5,927 bases of DNA from Pseudomonadota bacterium (GTDB taxonomy: Bacteria > SAR324 > XYD2-FULL-50-16 > JAHJRI01), in contig JAKSDL010000004.1 of assembly GCA_022360105.1 (NCBI GenBank), forward strand, positions 1-5,927, given 5' to 3'. Below, one piece after another: positions 1-5,385 of this stretch. Both the position numbers and the translations under genes were made by a program. Every line of letters starts with the position of its first letter. Position 1 is the stretch's first letter. A model generated the notes under the pieces. It did not search any database. It saw only the letters and a program-made list of their open reading frames with translations, and had not been told where the DNA came from.

Positions 1-53
1 CCACTTGGCATCAGCGAGATTATAACCATTATTTTTTCTTTTGAAACCTTTTT

Positions 54-336
54 AAATTGTTTACACCGTTGTCTGCCGGGGAAAGATCGCAATTTACGAA
101 GTGAAAATCCAGTGATCCGTCAGCAACCTGGCTGTCAACTGCACGGTCCTGATTATCGCTCATCATCTCCGCACCATCCAAGCGGCAGATACCATCCTTG
201 TTTTTAACAACGGTGAAATTGTTGAATCAGGAACCCATGCAAGGCTGGTAGAAAAAGAAAGTCTGTATCGTAAACTTTGGCAGGCTCAGGAAGAGGCAAG
301 ACAATGGAAGCCGGTCAATCCGGCGTTGGCCAATTA
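54..336 (+). pseudogene. ABC transporter ATPase remnant (C-terminal end)
   Basis: This is the decayed end of an ABC transporter nucleotide-binding domain, which hydrolyses ATP on the cytoplasmic side to drive export or import. The readable part runs from about 128 to the TAA at 334-336. It begins [13 protein letters not shown], where the switch-histidine (H-loop) region normally reads AHRL. It continues with the usual [18 protein letters not shown] segment and a short charged tail. Further upstream, in another frame, 69-86 reads LSAGER, which resembles the LSGGE signature loop and is followed by a TGA at 102-104. The spacing between signature and H-loop is much too short: the Walker B and D-loop segment (DEATSALD type) is missing, and a TGA at 113-115 interrupts the H-loop frame. 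I infer an internal deletion plus frame damage. The tail most resembles fused membrane-ATPase exporters, but no membrane domain is visible. No start codon or ribosome binding site exists for the surviving part. Confidence 0.8.
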
Positions 337-344
337 ATGTTCGA

Positions 345-376
345 CACAAGAGTCGAATAGATTTTCGACTCTTGTG
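345..376. terminator. Perfect 13-bp hairpin between convergent genes
   Basis: CACAAGAGTCGAA at 345-357 is the exact reverse complement of 364-376, with a six-base loop. It lies 8 bases after the stop of the ABC remnant and 54 bases beyond the stop of the minus-strand chemoreceptor, so it could end transcription from both sides. No T-run follows on either strand, so it is not a textbook intrinsic terminator. A third copy of the core TTCGAC at 340-345 allows an alternative, mutually exclusive hairpin with 352-357. Confidence 0.55.
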
Positions 377-430
377 ATACGGCAGGGTCAGTTTGAAGAT
401 AATATGAAAGTGTTTTTGATTGATGGTTCA

Positions 431-1888
431 TTAATATTTACCAAAACTGGAGTCATCAAGAGTAATTAATTTATTCGGCTCACGGGCAACCAACAATTCC
501 TCCGGCCGGGTGTCGATTTCCGGATCGATCACAGGTTCAGGTTGTGACGTAACCTCCTTTTGCTCCAAATCTTCCTCTCCGATATCTTCTGAAATTCGGA
601 TTCCTTCTGTTGTTTTAACCAGTTGTCGAACCTGGGCTTTTAATTCTTCGGCCGCGGAGGCGTTTTCTTCCGAGATGGAAGCGTTTTGTTGAACGACTGC
701 ATTAACCTGGGCCAATCCGTTGTTAACCTCTTCAATACTGGTTGTCTGTTCAATCGAACTTGCCGCAATCTCACTCAGAAGATCGTTCATTTTTTCTACG
801 GAATGAATAATATCTGCCAGTATTTTGGCTGTTTCATCAGCATTTTGAACGCCGGATTCAACACCCTTGATCGATTTTTCGATCAATTCAGTGGTATCTT
901 TAGCAGCCTCAGCACTTCTACCGGCCAGTGCCCTGACTTCATCTGCCACAACCGCAAACCCCTTGCCGTATTTTCCTGCCCTTGCGGCTTCTACTGCGGC
1001 ATTGAGAGCTAAAAGGTTAGTCTGAAAAGCAATCTCGTCAATGACTTTGATTACTTTGGATACTTCCGAACTGGTATTATTAATTGTATTCATGGACTGC
1101 ATCATGACTTCCATTTGGCTGTTACCCTTTTGGATCGTTTTCCTTGTTTGGTCTGACACTTGTTGCGCCTGACTTGCATTATCACGATTCAATTTGGTTT
1201 GCGCTTCCACTTCGTTCATGGAAGAGGAAATTTCCTCTGTGCTCGATGCCTGCTCGGTCGCCCCGGTTGATAGCGTTTGAGCTGAGTTTGACAGTTGTTG
1301 GATTCCAGCTGCAACATTGGCCGCAATGTTTTTAACATTTTTAATCAACCGATTGAGTTGTTTTTGTGAGTCGATGTTTGTGACTATTTCGATGTGGCCT
1401 ATTTTTTCTCCCTGGAGGTTATGCAGATAGTGGGTGTTAACCCTGAAATCTGTTTCCCATTGATAGAAAAATGTCTTCTCCTTCCCTCTTCTTAAACAAT
1501 TCACTCCGCAATCATCCGTATTGCAAATGTTTGCTCCCCAATTGTTGCATTGCTGGCCTATAATCTCGGCACGCGATTTTCCCAACAGGTTCTCAACTGT
1601 TTTATTTACAAAAGTCCAATTCATATCCATATCGGTAATGGACAGGGGATTTTCCCAAAGATCAATAATCTGCTCATACCAGTAGTTCTTTTCCAAAACC
1701 GCCTTTTCGACCCTGCCCGTTAAGAAATAGACAAGAAAAAACAGCACCGCTGAACTGAGTATTAACAAACCCGCGATTATTTTTTCTCCACTCATTGCAG
1801 CCGAGACCGTAAAAAAGCCCAACAGCGCCAAGATACTTGTTGCAATACCTATCAATTCAAATCGTTTGAGATATTCGAGAGTTTTCAT
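431..1888 (-). CDS. Methyl-accepting chemotaxis protein with Cys-rich PAS domain (MCP1)
   Basis: Chemoreceptor of 485 residues that would control CheA kinase through CheW in the membrane-associated array. Two membrane helices (about 12-32 and 37-57) are separated by only a few residues, so there is essentially no periplasmic domain. A cytoplasmic PAS-like domain follows (about 68-175). It carries four cysteines, C114, C122, C127 and C131, in a C-x7-C-x4-C-x3-C pattern. The methylation and signalling helices occupy about 180-430, with the conserved hairpin tip around 283-305 ([20 protein letters not shown]). ASSTEEISSS at 214-223 fits the methylation-site consensus with the E218/E219 pair. No HAMP domain is evident. 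An acidic linker leads to a tail ending DDSSFGKY, not the NWETF-type CheR-tethering pentapeptide. The ATG has AAAGGAG five bases upstream. The gene lies 26 bases after a broken cheW. The cysteines suggest sensing of redox state, metal or cofactor; that is inference. Confidence 0.96.
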   Translation of the reverse strand: MKTLEYLKRFELIGIATSILALLGFFTVSAAMSGEKIIAGLLILSSAVLFFLVYFLTGRVEKAVLEKNYWYEQIIDLWENPLSITDMDMNWTFVNKTVENLLGKSRAEIIGQQCNNWGANICNTDDCGVNCLRRGKEKTFFYQWETDFRVNTHYLHNLQGEKIGHIEIVTNIDSQKQLNRLIKNVKNIAANVAAGIQQLSNSAQTLSTGATEQASSTEEISSSMNEVEAQTKLNRDNASQAQQVSDQTRKTIQKGNSQMEVMMQSMNTINNTSSEVSKVIKVIDEIAFQTNLLALNAAVEAARAGKYGKGFAVVADEVRALAGRSAEAAKDTTELIEKSIKGVESGVQNADETAKILADIIHSVEKMNDLLSEIAASSIEQTTSIEEVNNGLAQVNAVVQQNASISEENASAAEELKAQVRQLVKTTEGIRISEDIGEEDLEQKEVTSQPEPVIDPEIDTRPEELLVAREPNKLITLDDSSFGKY

Positions 1889-1914
1889 ATTGGCTCCTTT
1901 TACTTATCACATTA

Positions 1915-2167
1915 TCAACTGGCATCTGCCAGTAAATCCTTGTTCTCATACTGAATTTTCTTGATATTGAGAATCATCCTGATCTGCCGGTCTGTTTTGA
2001 CCAAGCCATTGATATGTTTACATCCCATGCCTGCATACGCTTGTGGAAGCGAATCAACATCTGATTCCCCCAATATCGAATACGTCGTTAACTGAATCAA
2101 CGAGCAGTTCTTTAAACTGAACGCCACCTTCAAATACAATTTGTTTCCCCCTGGGCACTCCCTTCAT
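1915..2167 (-). pseudogene. cheW: cheW remnant, frameshifted, N-terminus missing
   Basis: CheW is the small cytoplasmic adaptor that couples chemoreceptors to CheA kinase. Two neighbouring frames give consecutive parts of one. From an ATG at 2165-2167, 37 codons end at the TGA at 2054-2056 and contain GVQFKELLVDSVNDVFDI, matching the CheW core strand motif (VDSVSEVLDI type). The next frame then supplies ESDVDSLPQAYAGMGCKHIN, followed by GLVKTDRQIRMILNIKKI, which is the CheW C-terminal part (YIKGMGKVDGRVLILLDIDKLL type), and stops at 1915-1917. A small indel near 2060 would restore a single frame. The first half of CheW, about 60-80 residues, is not found upstream, where the promoter already lies. 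The frame holding the C-terminal half could be read from a TTG at 2137-2139 to give 74 residues, but I see no convincing ribosome binding site. It sits 26 bases before the MCP1 start, so this was probably a cheW-mcp operon. Confidence 0.8.
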
Positions 2168-2612
2168 ATCTCTCGCAGTCTTGAGACACCTTTATCTGGT
2201 TTTTCATAAACCTGGTTTCTGATAAGACAATGAAACCGCTCAATAAAAGTGGAGGTACTAAATCGTATTATAGCAATTAATCAAACCTTTTGTCGAAATA
2301 AAAGCAACTTTTAAAAGCAAAATAGGTGTATCTGTTCAGCACAATTACCCCTTGTTGGTTTTCACCACGAAGATACGAAGGGCAGGAAACCTCAGCTGGT
2401 GCCGGCCCTTTTTTTCCTATACCAGGCGCCGGCATAACCCCCGAATATCACTTAAAGGACAAATACATCGGCGAATAAAAAAACGCATGCTGCTTGATGG
2501 CAATGGAAGCTGGGTAAGATATTGGAATTATCGAGAGATTGATCTCAGTGTATCTGATATGACAATAGAGGACGCAGTGGTTTAACCGGTTTAATCTTTT
2601 TTATACAAACAT
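2168..2612. other. Intergenic stretch between the cheW remnant and MCP2
   Basis: Apart from the promoter at 2267-2296, no recognisable gene lies here. On the + strand a 77-codon frame (2352-2585) is open from a TTG with no ribosome binding site. Its last 32 codons begin at an ATG at 2487-2489 with no Shine-Dalgarno sequence, and the product matches nothing I recognise. It may be the tail of a lost gene or chance. At 2361-2380 the text CACCACGAAGATACGAAG contains ACGAAG twice, eight bases apart. A GC-rich patch with two GCCGGC hexamers and a T-run sits at about 2396-2436. No clear intrinsic terminator for MCP2 was seen. Confidence 0.5.
2267..2296 (-). promoter_or_regulatory. Predicted sigma-70-type promoter for the cheW remnant and MCP1
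   Basis: Read on the minus strand, TCGACA (2291-2296, five of six to TTGACA) is followed after 18 bases by TATAAT (2267-2272), a perfect -10. The -10 is preceded by TGC, giving an extended -10 element. Transcription would start near 2260, about 90 bases before the first ATG of the cheW remnant, and could run into MCP1. It is the best vegetative promoter match I found in the window. Persistence of the promoter over a broken first gene suggests it now mainly serves the receptor. Confidence 0.65.
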
Positions 2613-4040
2613 TTATAACTCTTTCGCCATTTGATCCAGTTTTGTGGATTGATCGGTAAGCTTTTCCGAGGCTGATGCTGTTTCTTCCGATATAGCCGTG
2701 TTTTGCTGCGCTATTTCATTCACCTGGGAAAGTGCGGTGTTCACCTGCTCAATGCCGGAATTCTGCTCAGTCGAAGCCTGATAAATCGATCCAACCAAAG
2801 AGTTGGACGCCTTAACACTCTCCAGTATTTCATCCAGTATAGTTGCGGTCTGGTCCGAATTGCTGACACCGTTATTCACTTCCTGAATAGAGTTTTCGAT
2901 CAATTGAGCCGTATTTTTTGCTGCAACGGCACTGCGCTCCGAAAGGTTACGAACCTCTTCCGCTACAACAGCAAATCCTTTACCGTGTTTACCGGCCCTG
3001 GCAGCTTCCACCGCGGCATTTAAAGCCAGCAGGTTGGTTTGAAAAGCTATTTCATCAATATCCTTGATAATTTTCGACACGTCATTGCTTGTGTTCGCAA
3101 TCCGTGACATTGCCTGCTGCATGGCCTCCATCTGTTTATTTCCTCTATCAACGGTATCCAGGGCTTGTTGTGACAATTGCATGGCCTGATCCGCATGTTC
3201 ATTATTTGCTTTCGTCTGCGCCTCAATTTCGTTCATGGAAGAAGACACTTCTTCTATGGAAGCTGCCTGGGAAGCCGAGCCTCTAGACAGGCTTTGAGCG
3301 GATTGAGATAACGATTGTGCCCCAACATTGATATGTTCAATCGTATCAGCCAGCTCCTTGATCATCTTGTCTCTTCTTGATTTCATTAGTTGAAGATCAT
3401 CAGTGGTTTTCTTCAACGAATCAGCCGACTCCACAGCTTCAACTCTTAACTTCTCGGAAACATTCATGGCCTTGGATCTTATGATTTCGAAAATCAAACA
3501 AAAGGAACCGATGAAAAAAACAAGGCCGGTTACTATCAATGTCTGATAAAGAGTTAACTTGTCTTGGTTTAAATCCGCTAAAACCGGAAATTCAATTCCC
3601 AGCAAATTTCCGACAAACATGGCAACAATAGCTAACATGACAATACCGATCCAGATAATCCCGTATCTGACTCCGTTTAAAATAATTGCCAAAACAGGTA
3701 CTGTGGTAAGCCACATGGTGTTTGGAGCTAAAACGCCACCGGTTGTGACACTGAGACTTAGCTGGATAAGGAACATGATAGCCGCTACTTCGTTTCCAAT
3801 GATGAGCAAGGAACCGGTCAGTCGCATTTGAAACAACACGACAATAAATAAAATCGCTCCAACCAGGATACTGACTGCTCCAATGGGATGGCCCATGGCA
3901 AAATAAACACTGCTGAAAATCGTACCCGCCGCTATCAATGTAACAATAATTCCTACAACCAACCGGGCCCTGTTGGCAGCTTCGGTGTTTTCTCCAAATC
4001 TTTTCGGAACCAAAGAGCCAAATATGTCCATTAGTATCAT
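2613..4040 (-). CDS. Methyl-accepting chemotaxis protein with multi-helix membrane sensor (MCP2)
   Basis: Chemoreceptor of 475 residues from the preferred ATG at 4038-4040, which has GAGGTTAA eight bases upstream. Longer in-frame starts up to a TTG at 4112 lack a ribosome binding site and would add a polar 24-residue segment. The first 190 residues hold about six membrane helices (roughly 27-49, 53-71, 77-97, 108-122, 125-147, 164-186). They include a GG-x-x-x-P-x-x-x-W-x-x-x-x-P pattern at 101-115, then G-x-R-x-G-x-x-W at 123-130. I associate that layout with integral-membrane sensor regions of some bacterial kinases and cyclases. A coiled linker follows, then the signalling domain (about 220-475), whose tip at 329-348 reads [20 protein letters not shown], the same as in MCP1. 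[10 protein letters not shown] (259-268) fits a methylation site. No HAMP, PAS or CheR-tethering pentapeptide is seen. It is divergent from the small-protein locus to its right. The stimulus is unknown; membrane or energy state is an inference. Confidence 0.94.
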   Translation of the reverse strand: MILMDIFGSLVPKRFGENTEAANRARLVVGIIVTLIAAGTIFSSVYFAMGHPIGAVSILVGAILFIVVLFQMRLTGSLLIIGNEVAAIMFLIQLSLSVTTGGVLAPNTMWLTTVPVLAIILNGVRYGIIWIGIVMLAIVAMFVGNLLGIEFPVLADLNQDKLTLYQTLIVTGLVFFIGSFCLIFEIIRSKAMNVSEKLRVEAVESADSLKKTTDDLQLMKSRRDKMIKELADTIEHINVGAQSLSQSAQSLSRGSASQAASIEEVSSSMNEIEAQTKANNEHADQAMQLSQQALDTVDRGNKQMEAMQQAMSRIANTSNDVSKIIKDIDEIAFQTNLLALNAAVEAARAGKHGKGFAVVAEEVRNLSERSAVAAKNTAQLIENSIQEVNNGVSNSDQTATILDEILESVKASNSLVGSIYQASTEQNSGIEQVNTALSQVNEIAQQNTAISEETASASEKLTDQSTKLDQMAKEL

Positions 4041-4044
4041 AGTA

Positions 4045-4052
4045 TTAACCTC
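4045..4052 (-). promoter_or_regulatory. Ribosome binding site that decides the MCP2 start
   Basis: On the minus strand GAGGTTAA precedes the ATG at 4038-4040, with eight bases between GAGG and the start. The upstream alternatives, a TTG at 4112 and an ATG at 4088, have no comparable purine-rich sequence, so translation most likely begins here. Confidence 0.7.
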
Positions 4053-4308
4053 ATAGTTTTTAAACGAATGAGCAAACTGATGGTTCATTCTATCACAAAA
4101 AAAAGCCCTCAATCAATTTTTCGCTTAAGGGGGAATTAACCGGCTAAATTGTCTATGGCAGGTCTTAAGTGAATCCCATGCCGATTTCTCAGTTGTCAGC
4201 ATCAAAATTAAAATACCGACCCCGGGATATGGACCCAATAAGCCGGACCACTGACTGCCGGAGAAAAAAGCGCTCAGGCGGAACAAAATTAGGAATGAAA
4301 TATGTTCT

Positions 4309-4372
4309 TTAAGGTAACAAAGATTTTGTTACTCAAACTGTTACTTTATTGTTACCAAATGTGTTACCTTAA
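4309..4372. promoter_or_regulatory. Iterated GTTAC motif array within an 11-bp inverted repeat (candidate operator)
   Basis: TTAAGGTAACA at 4309-4319 is the exact reverse complement of 4362-4372. Within and including these arms, GTTAC occurs on the + strand at 4328, 4340, 4351 and 4363, start-to-start spacing 12, 11 and 12 bp. GTAAC, the inverse, occurs at 4314-4318. About one helical turn between repeats places them on nearly the same DNA face, as expected for cooperative binding of a regulator. A further GTTACC lies at 4517-4522. The array lies just upstream of the likely promoter of the 103-codon gene, fitting an activator or repressor site. A long hairpin in RNA is an alternative. No regulator gene is visible nearby. 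Confidence 0.6.
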
Positions 4373-4387
4373 CTCAAAAATTCGCCT

Positions 4388-4430
4388 TTGATCATTAAAA
4401 ATTGAACCCCCTGTATAAATTATTAATAAA
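4388..4430 (+). promoter_or_regulatory. Possible promoter of the small-protein locus
   Basis: The segment is AT-rich and offers two imperfect pairs: TTGATC (4388-4393) with TATAAA (4414-4419) at a long 20-base spacing, and TTGAAC (4402-4407) with AATAAA (4425-4430) at 17 bases. Neither is a strong match, which would be consistent with dependence on an activator at the adjacent GTTAC array. The assignment rests mainly on position and base composition. Confidence 0.3.
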
Positions 4431-4468
4431 ATACATAAATAATTTCATAGCATTAAATAATAATAGGA

Positions 4469-4543
4469 ATGCCGATGATAAAAAAAGACGCCTTAGGCAC
4501 ACTTACTGAAAATAATGTTACCAACTTGAACAACTTAAAATAG
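4469..4543 (+). CDS. Possible 24-residue leader peptide
   Basis: An ATG at 4469 (a second one is at 4475) opens a 24-codon frame ending at a TAG at 4541-4543. Its product starts MPMIKKDALG and is rich in Asn, Leu and Lys. TAGGA lies directly before the first ATG, overlapping its first base, and AGGAATGCC precedes the second at better spacing, so initiation at 4475 (22 residues) is also possible. It shows no signal peptide or known motif. It lies 57 bases before the 103-codon gene and just ahead of a hairpin with a T-rich tail, as a regulatory leader would. The GTTACC at 4517-4522 falls inside the frame. So short a frame could be open by chance. Confidence 0.3.
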   Translation: MPMIKKDALGTLTENNVTNLNNLK

Positions 4544-4547
4544 AGAG

Positions 4548-4577
4548 ATCGGCTGCAGGTCGATTTTCCTTTTTATT
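4548..4577 (+). terminator. Weak hairpin with T-rich tail, possible attenuator
   Basis: ATCGGC (4548-4553) and GTCGAT (4559-4564) can form a six-pair stem, including one G-U pair, around the five-base loop TGCAG. TTTCCTTTTTATT follows directly. It lies between the candidate leader frame and the 103-codon gene, so it could limit read-through. The stem is short, so the effect would be modest. It may also be fortuitous. Confidence 0.35.
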
Positions 4578-4600
4578 AAACCCAACCTAGGGAGAATAAA

Positions 4601-4912
4601 ATGAAATCAGCAAATGTATGCAACAGCTTAAAATCAGAATTGAAGGCTTGGAAAGAAAGCGTTTCCGACATCGTGAACAAATTCGAATCAAAGCCTGGTT
4701 ATGCGAAAGCCGATGTGCTGGAGAATATCGAGGATGTCAATATACTGGCGCATGACCTGCAGAGTCGGATTGATCAACTTGAAGAGACCTGCTCACTGAA
4801 TGGTTTTGATGATGTTAAAAGACAGCAGGAAATCGATGTAACTTATCAACTGAACGTCCGTGATTCTGATGTAGCAGTAGCAACTATCGGTGGTGGGAAC
4901 TTCGGTGGTTGA
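4601..4912 (+). CDS. Small helical protein with Gly-rich C-terminus (unrecognised)
   Basis: A 103-residue protein with a clear ribosome binding site (AGGGAG, about seven bases before the ATG). I cannot assign a family with confidence. Residues 8-28 and 36-63 look like charged amphipathic helices, probably a helical hairpin or coiled coil (ELKAWKESVSDIVNKF; AHDLQSRIDQLEET). A KPGYAK turn lies between them. Cysteines are at 7 and 64 only. From about 65 the chain becomes polar and extended, and it ends in VAVATIGGGNFGG: five hydrophobic or small residues, a Gly cluster and a terminal Gly-Gly. No signal peptide or membrane segment is present. A leader-like helical body plus a short Gly-rich end resembles a modified-peptide (RiPP) precursor, or a protein processed or conjugated at its C-terminus. 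No maturation, protease or export gene is in view, so a purely structural coiled-coil role is equally possible. It lies downstream of the GTTAC array. Confidence 0.8.
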   Translation: MKSANVCNSLKSELKAWKESVSDIVNKFESKPGYAKADVLENIEDVNILAHDLQSRIDQLEETCSLNGFDDVKRQQEIDVTYQLNVRDSDVAVATIGGGNFGG

Positions 4913-4975
4913 TTTTAAATTCCGGTAAATCTTCTAACCTTCTTATTGCATGAAACTTCTAAAAAGGAGCAAAAA

Positions 4976-5035
4976 ATGGCAGCTACTATTTTAATGATTG
5001 CACTGATTTTGTACTCAAGACGTGTATTTGGTTAG
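4976..5035 (+). CDS. Possible 19-residue hydrophobic peptide
   Basis: An ATG at 4976 follows AAAAAGGAGCAAAAA, the strongest Shine-Dalgarno sequence in this half of the window (AAGGAG, seven bases before the start). The product is MAATILMIALILYSRRVFG, then TAG. Residues 2-13 are strongly hydrophobic and are followed by Ser-Arg-Arg, as in very small single-pass membrane proteins with a cytoplasmic positive end. The hydrophobic run is short for a full membrane span. It starts 63 bases after the stop of the 103-codon gene and ends 10 bases before a long inverted repeat, so it would be the last gene of that unit. Alternatives are a leader for something lost, or a ribosome site without a conserved product. 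No family is recognised. Confidence 0.45.
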   Translation: MAATILMIALILYSRRVFG

Positions 5036-5045
5036 TCCCTTCGAA

Positions 5046-5118
5046 TAAGCTTGCGTTTTTCTTTCGTAATGATTGTCATTGCAAAATCTGTCGCTAATTG
5101 GAGAAGAACGCAAGCTTA
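5046..5118. repeat. Long inverted repeat after the small-protein genes (candidate terminator hairpin)
   Basis: TAAGCTTGCGTT at 5046-5057 is exactly complementary to 5107-5118. After one G-U position the pairing continues for four more bases (5059-5062 with 5102-5105). The 39-base interior contains a second small palindrome, AATGA-TTG-TCATT, at about 5069-5081. It begins 10 bases after the last small ORF. It may end transcription or stabilise a 3' end, although no T-run follows. With its long arms it could also be a small non-autonomous mobile repeat, but I see no target-site duplication. Confidence 0.6.
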
Positions 5119-5385
5119 ACCGGATGAATACCACTATAGATCGGACCTGACTCATTCACGGTGTATGATTACTTTTGCCTCCAAATCACTTTTTAGTCTT
5201 AAAACTGCTCTTTCAAAGCTGAAAATGTGGCTTTAGGACCGCTTGCAAAACAAAATACATTTTAATTTGCAAGTTAGTGCACTTAGAATGCTTTTTGTCC
5301 CCCCCAAAAAATTGCATTCCAAAGTCAAAAATAGGTGATGCCGGGTAATTTTCCCGTGTGATAGCCAGGTCTGACCACAATCCCT
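5119..5385. other. Non-coding stretch before the pentapeptide-repeat gene
   Basis: I find no convincing gene here. A minus-strand frame of 61 codons (5213-5398) opens at a TTG, overlaps the end of the pentapeptide-repeat frame by 13 bases and has no ribosome binding site, so I do not call it. The segment holds the nested palindrome at 5242-5273, a small palindrome AGTGCACT at 5276-5283, and a C-run followed by an A-run near 5299-5311. No clear terminator for the pentapeptide gene was identified; CGGG-TAATTTT-CCCG at about 5342-5356 is a weak candidate. Confidence 0.5.
5242..5273. repeat. Nested 32-bp imperfect palindrome
   Basis: CTTGCAAA (5242-5249) pairs with TTTGCAAG (5266-5273). Inside, about the same centre, AAAAT (5252-5256) pairs with ATTTT (5259-5263), leaving a two-base mismatch on each side and a two-base centre. 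The coaxial symmetry suggests a dimeric protein-binding site, or the core of a hairpin or repetitive element. No flanking T-run supports a terminator. Confidence 0.5.

Larger units (their letters stand above)
4041..4468. other. Divergent intergenic region between MCP2 and the small-protein locus
   Basis: This region must hold the control signals of two divergent units. I found no protein-coding evidence in it. From 4041 to about 4300 I see no convincing -35/-10 pair, sigma-54 (GG/GC) or sigma-28 site for MCP2. From 4309 to 4372 lies the GTTAC motif array, described separately. From about 4395 to 4468 the DNA becomes very AT-rich and probably contains the promoter of the rightward genes. Confidence 0.6.

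Noticed and set aside
2352..2585. 77-codon + strand frame in the intergenic region
   Set aside because: TTG start, no ribosome binding site, basic and low-complexity beginning, no recognised motif. Its last 32 codons could be a relic of a lost gene but I cannot support a call.
510..3831. Several + strand frames of 60-108 codons inside the two chemoreceptor genes
   Set aside because: They lie antisense to strongly conserved receptor coding sequence and have no independent support.
4041..4112. Longer N-terminus of MCP2 from a TTG at 4112
   Set aside because: No Shine-Dalgarno sequence there, whereas the ATG at 4038-4040 has GAGG at good spacing. The extra residues are polar and not conserved-looking.
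4163..4190. Sigma-28-like site (TTAAGTGA ... GCCGATTT) expected near chemotaxis genes
   Set aside because: The spacing between the two halves is only seven bases instead of about eleven after the TAAAGTTT-type box, and it is on the strand facing away from MCP2.
5046..5120. Integron attC-like site, because of GCTTAAC at the right end of the inverted repeat
   Set aside because: The core-site sequence is at the wrong end and orientation, and no matching GTTRRRY lies at the other end; no integrase or cassette array is seen.
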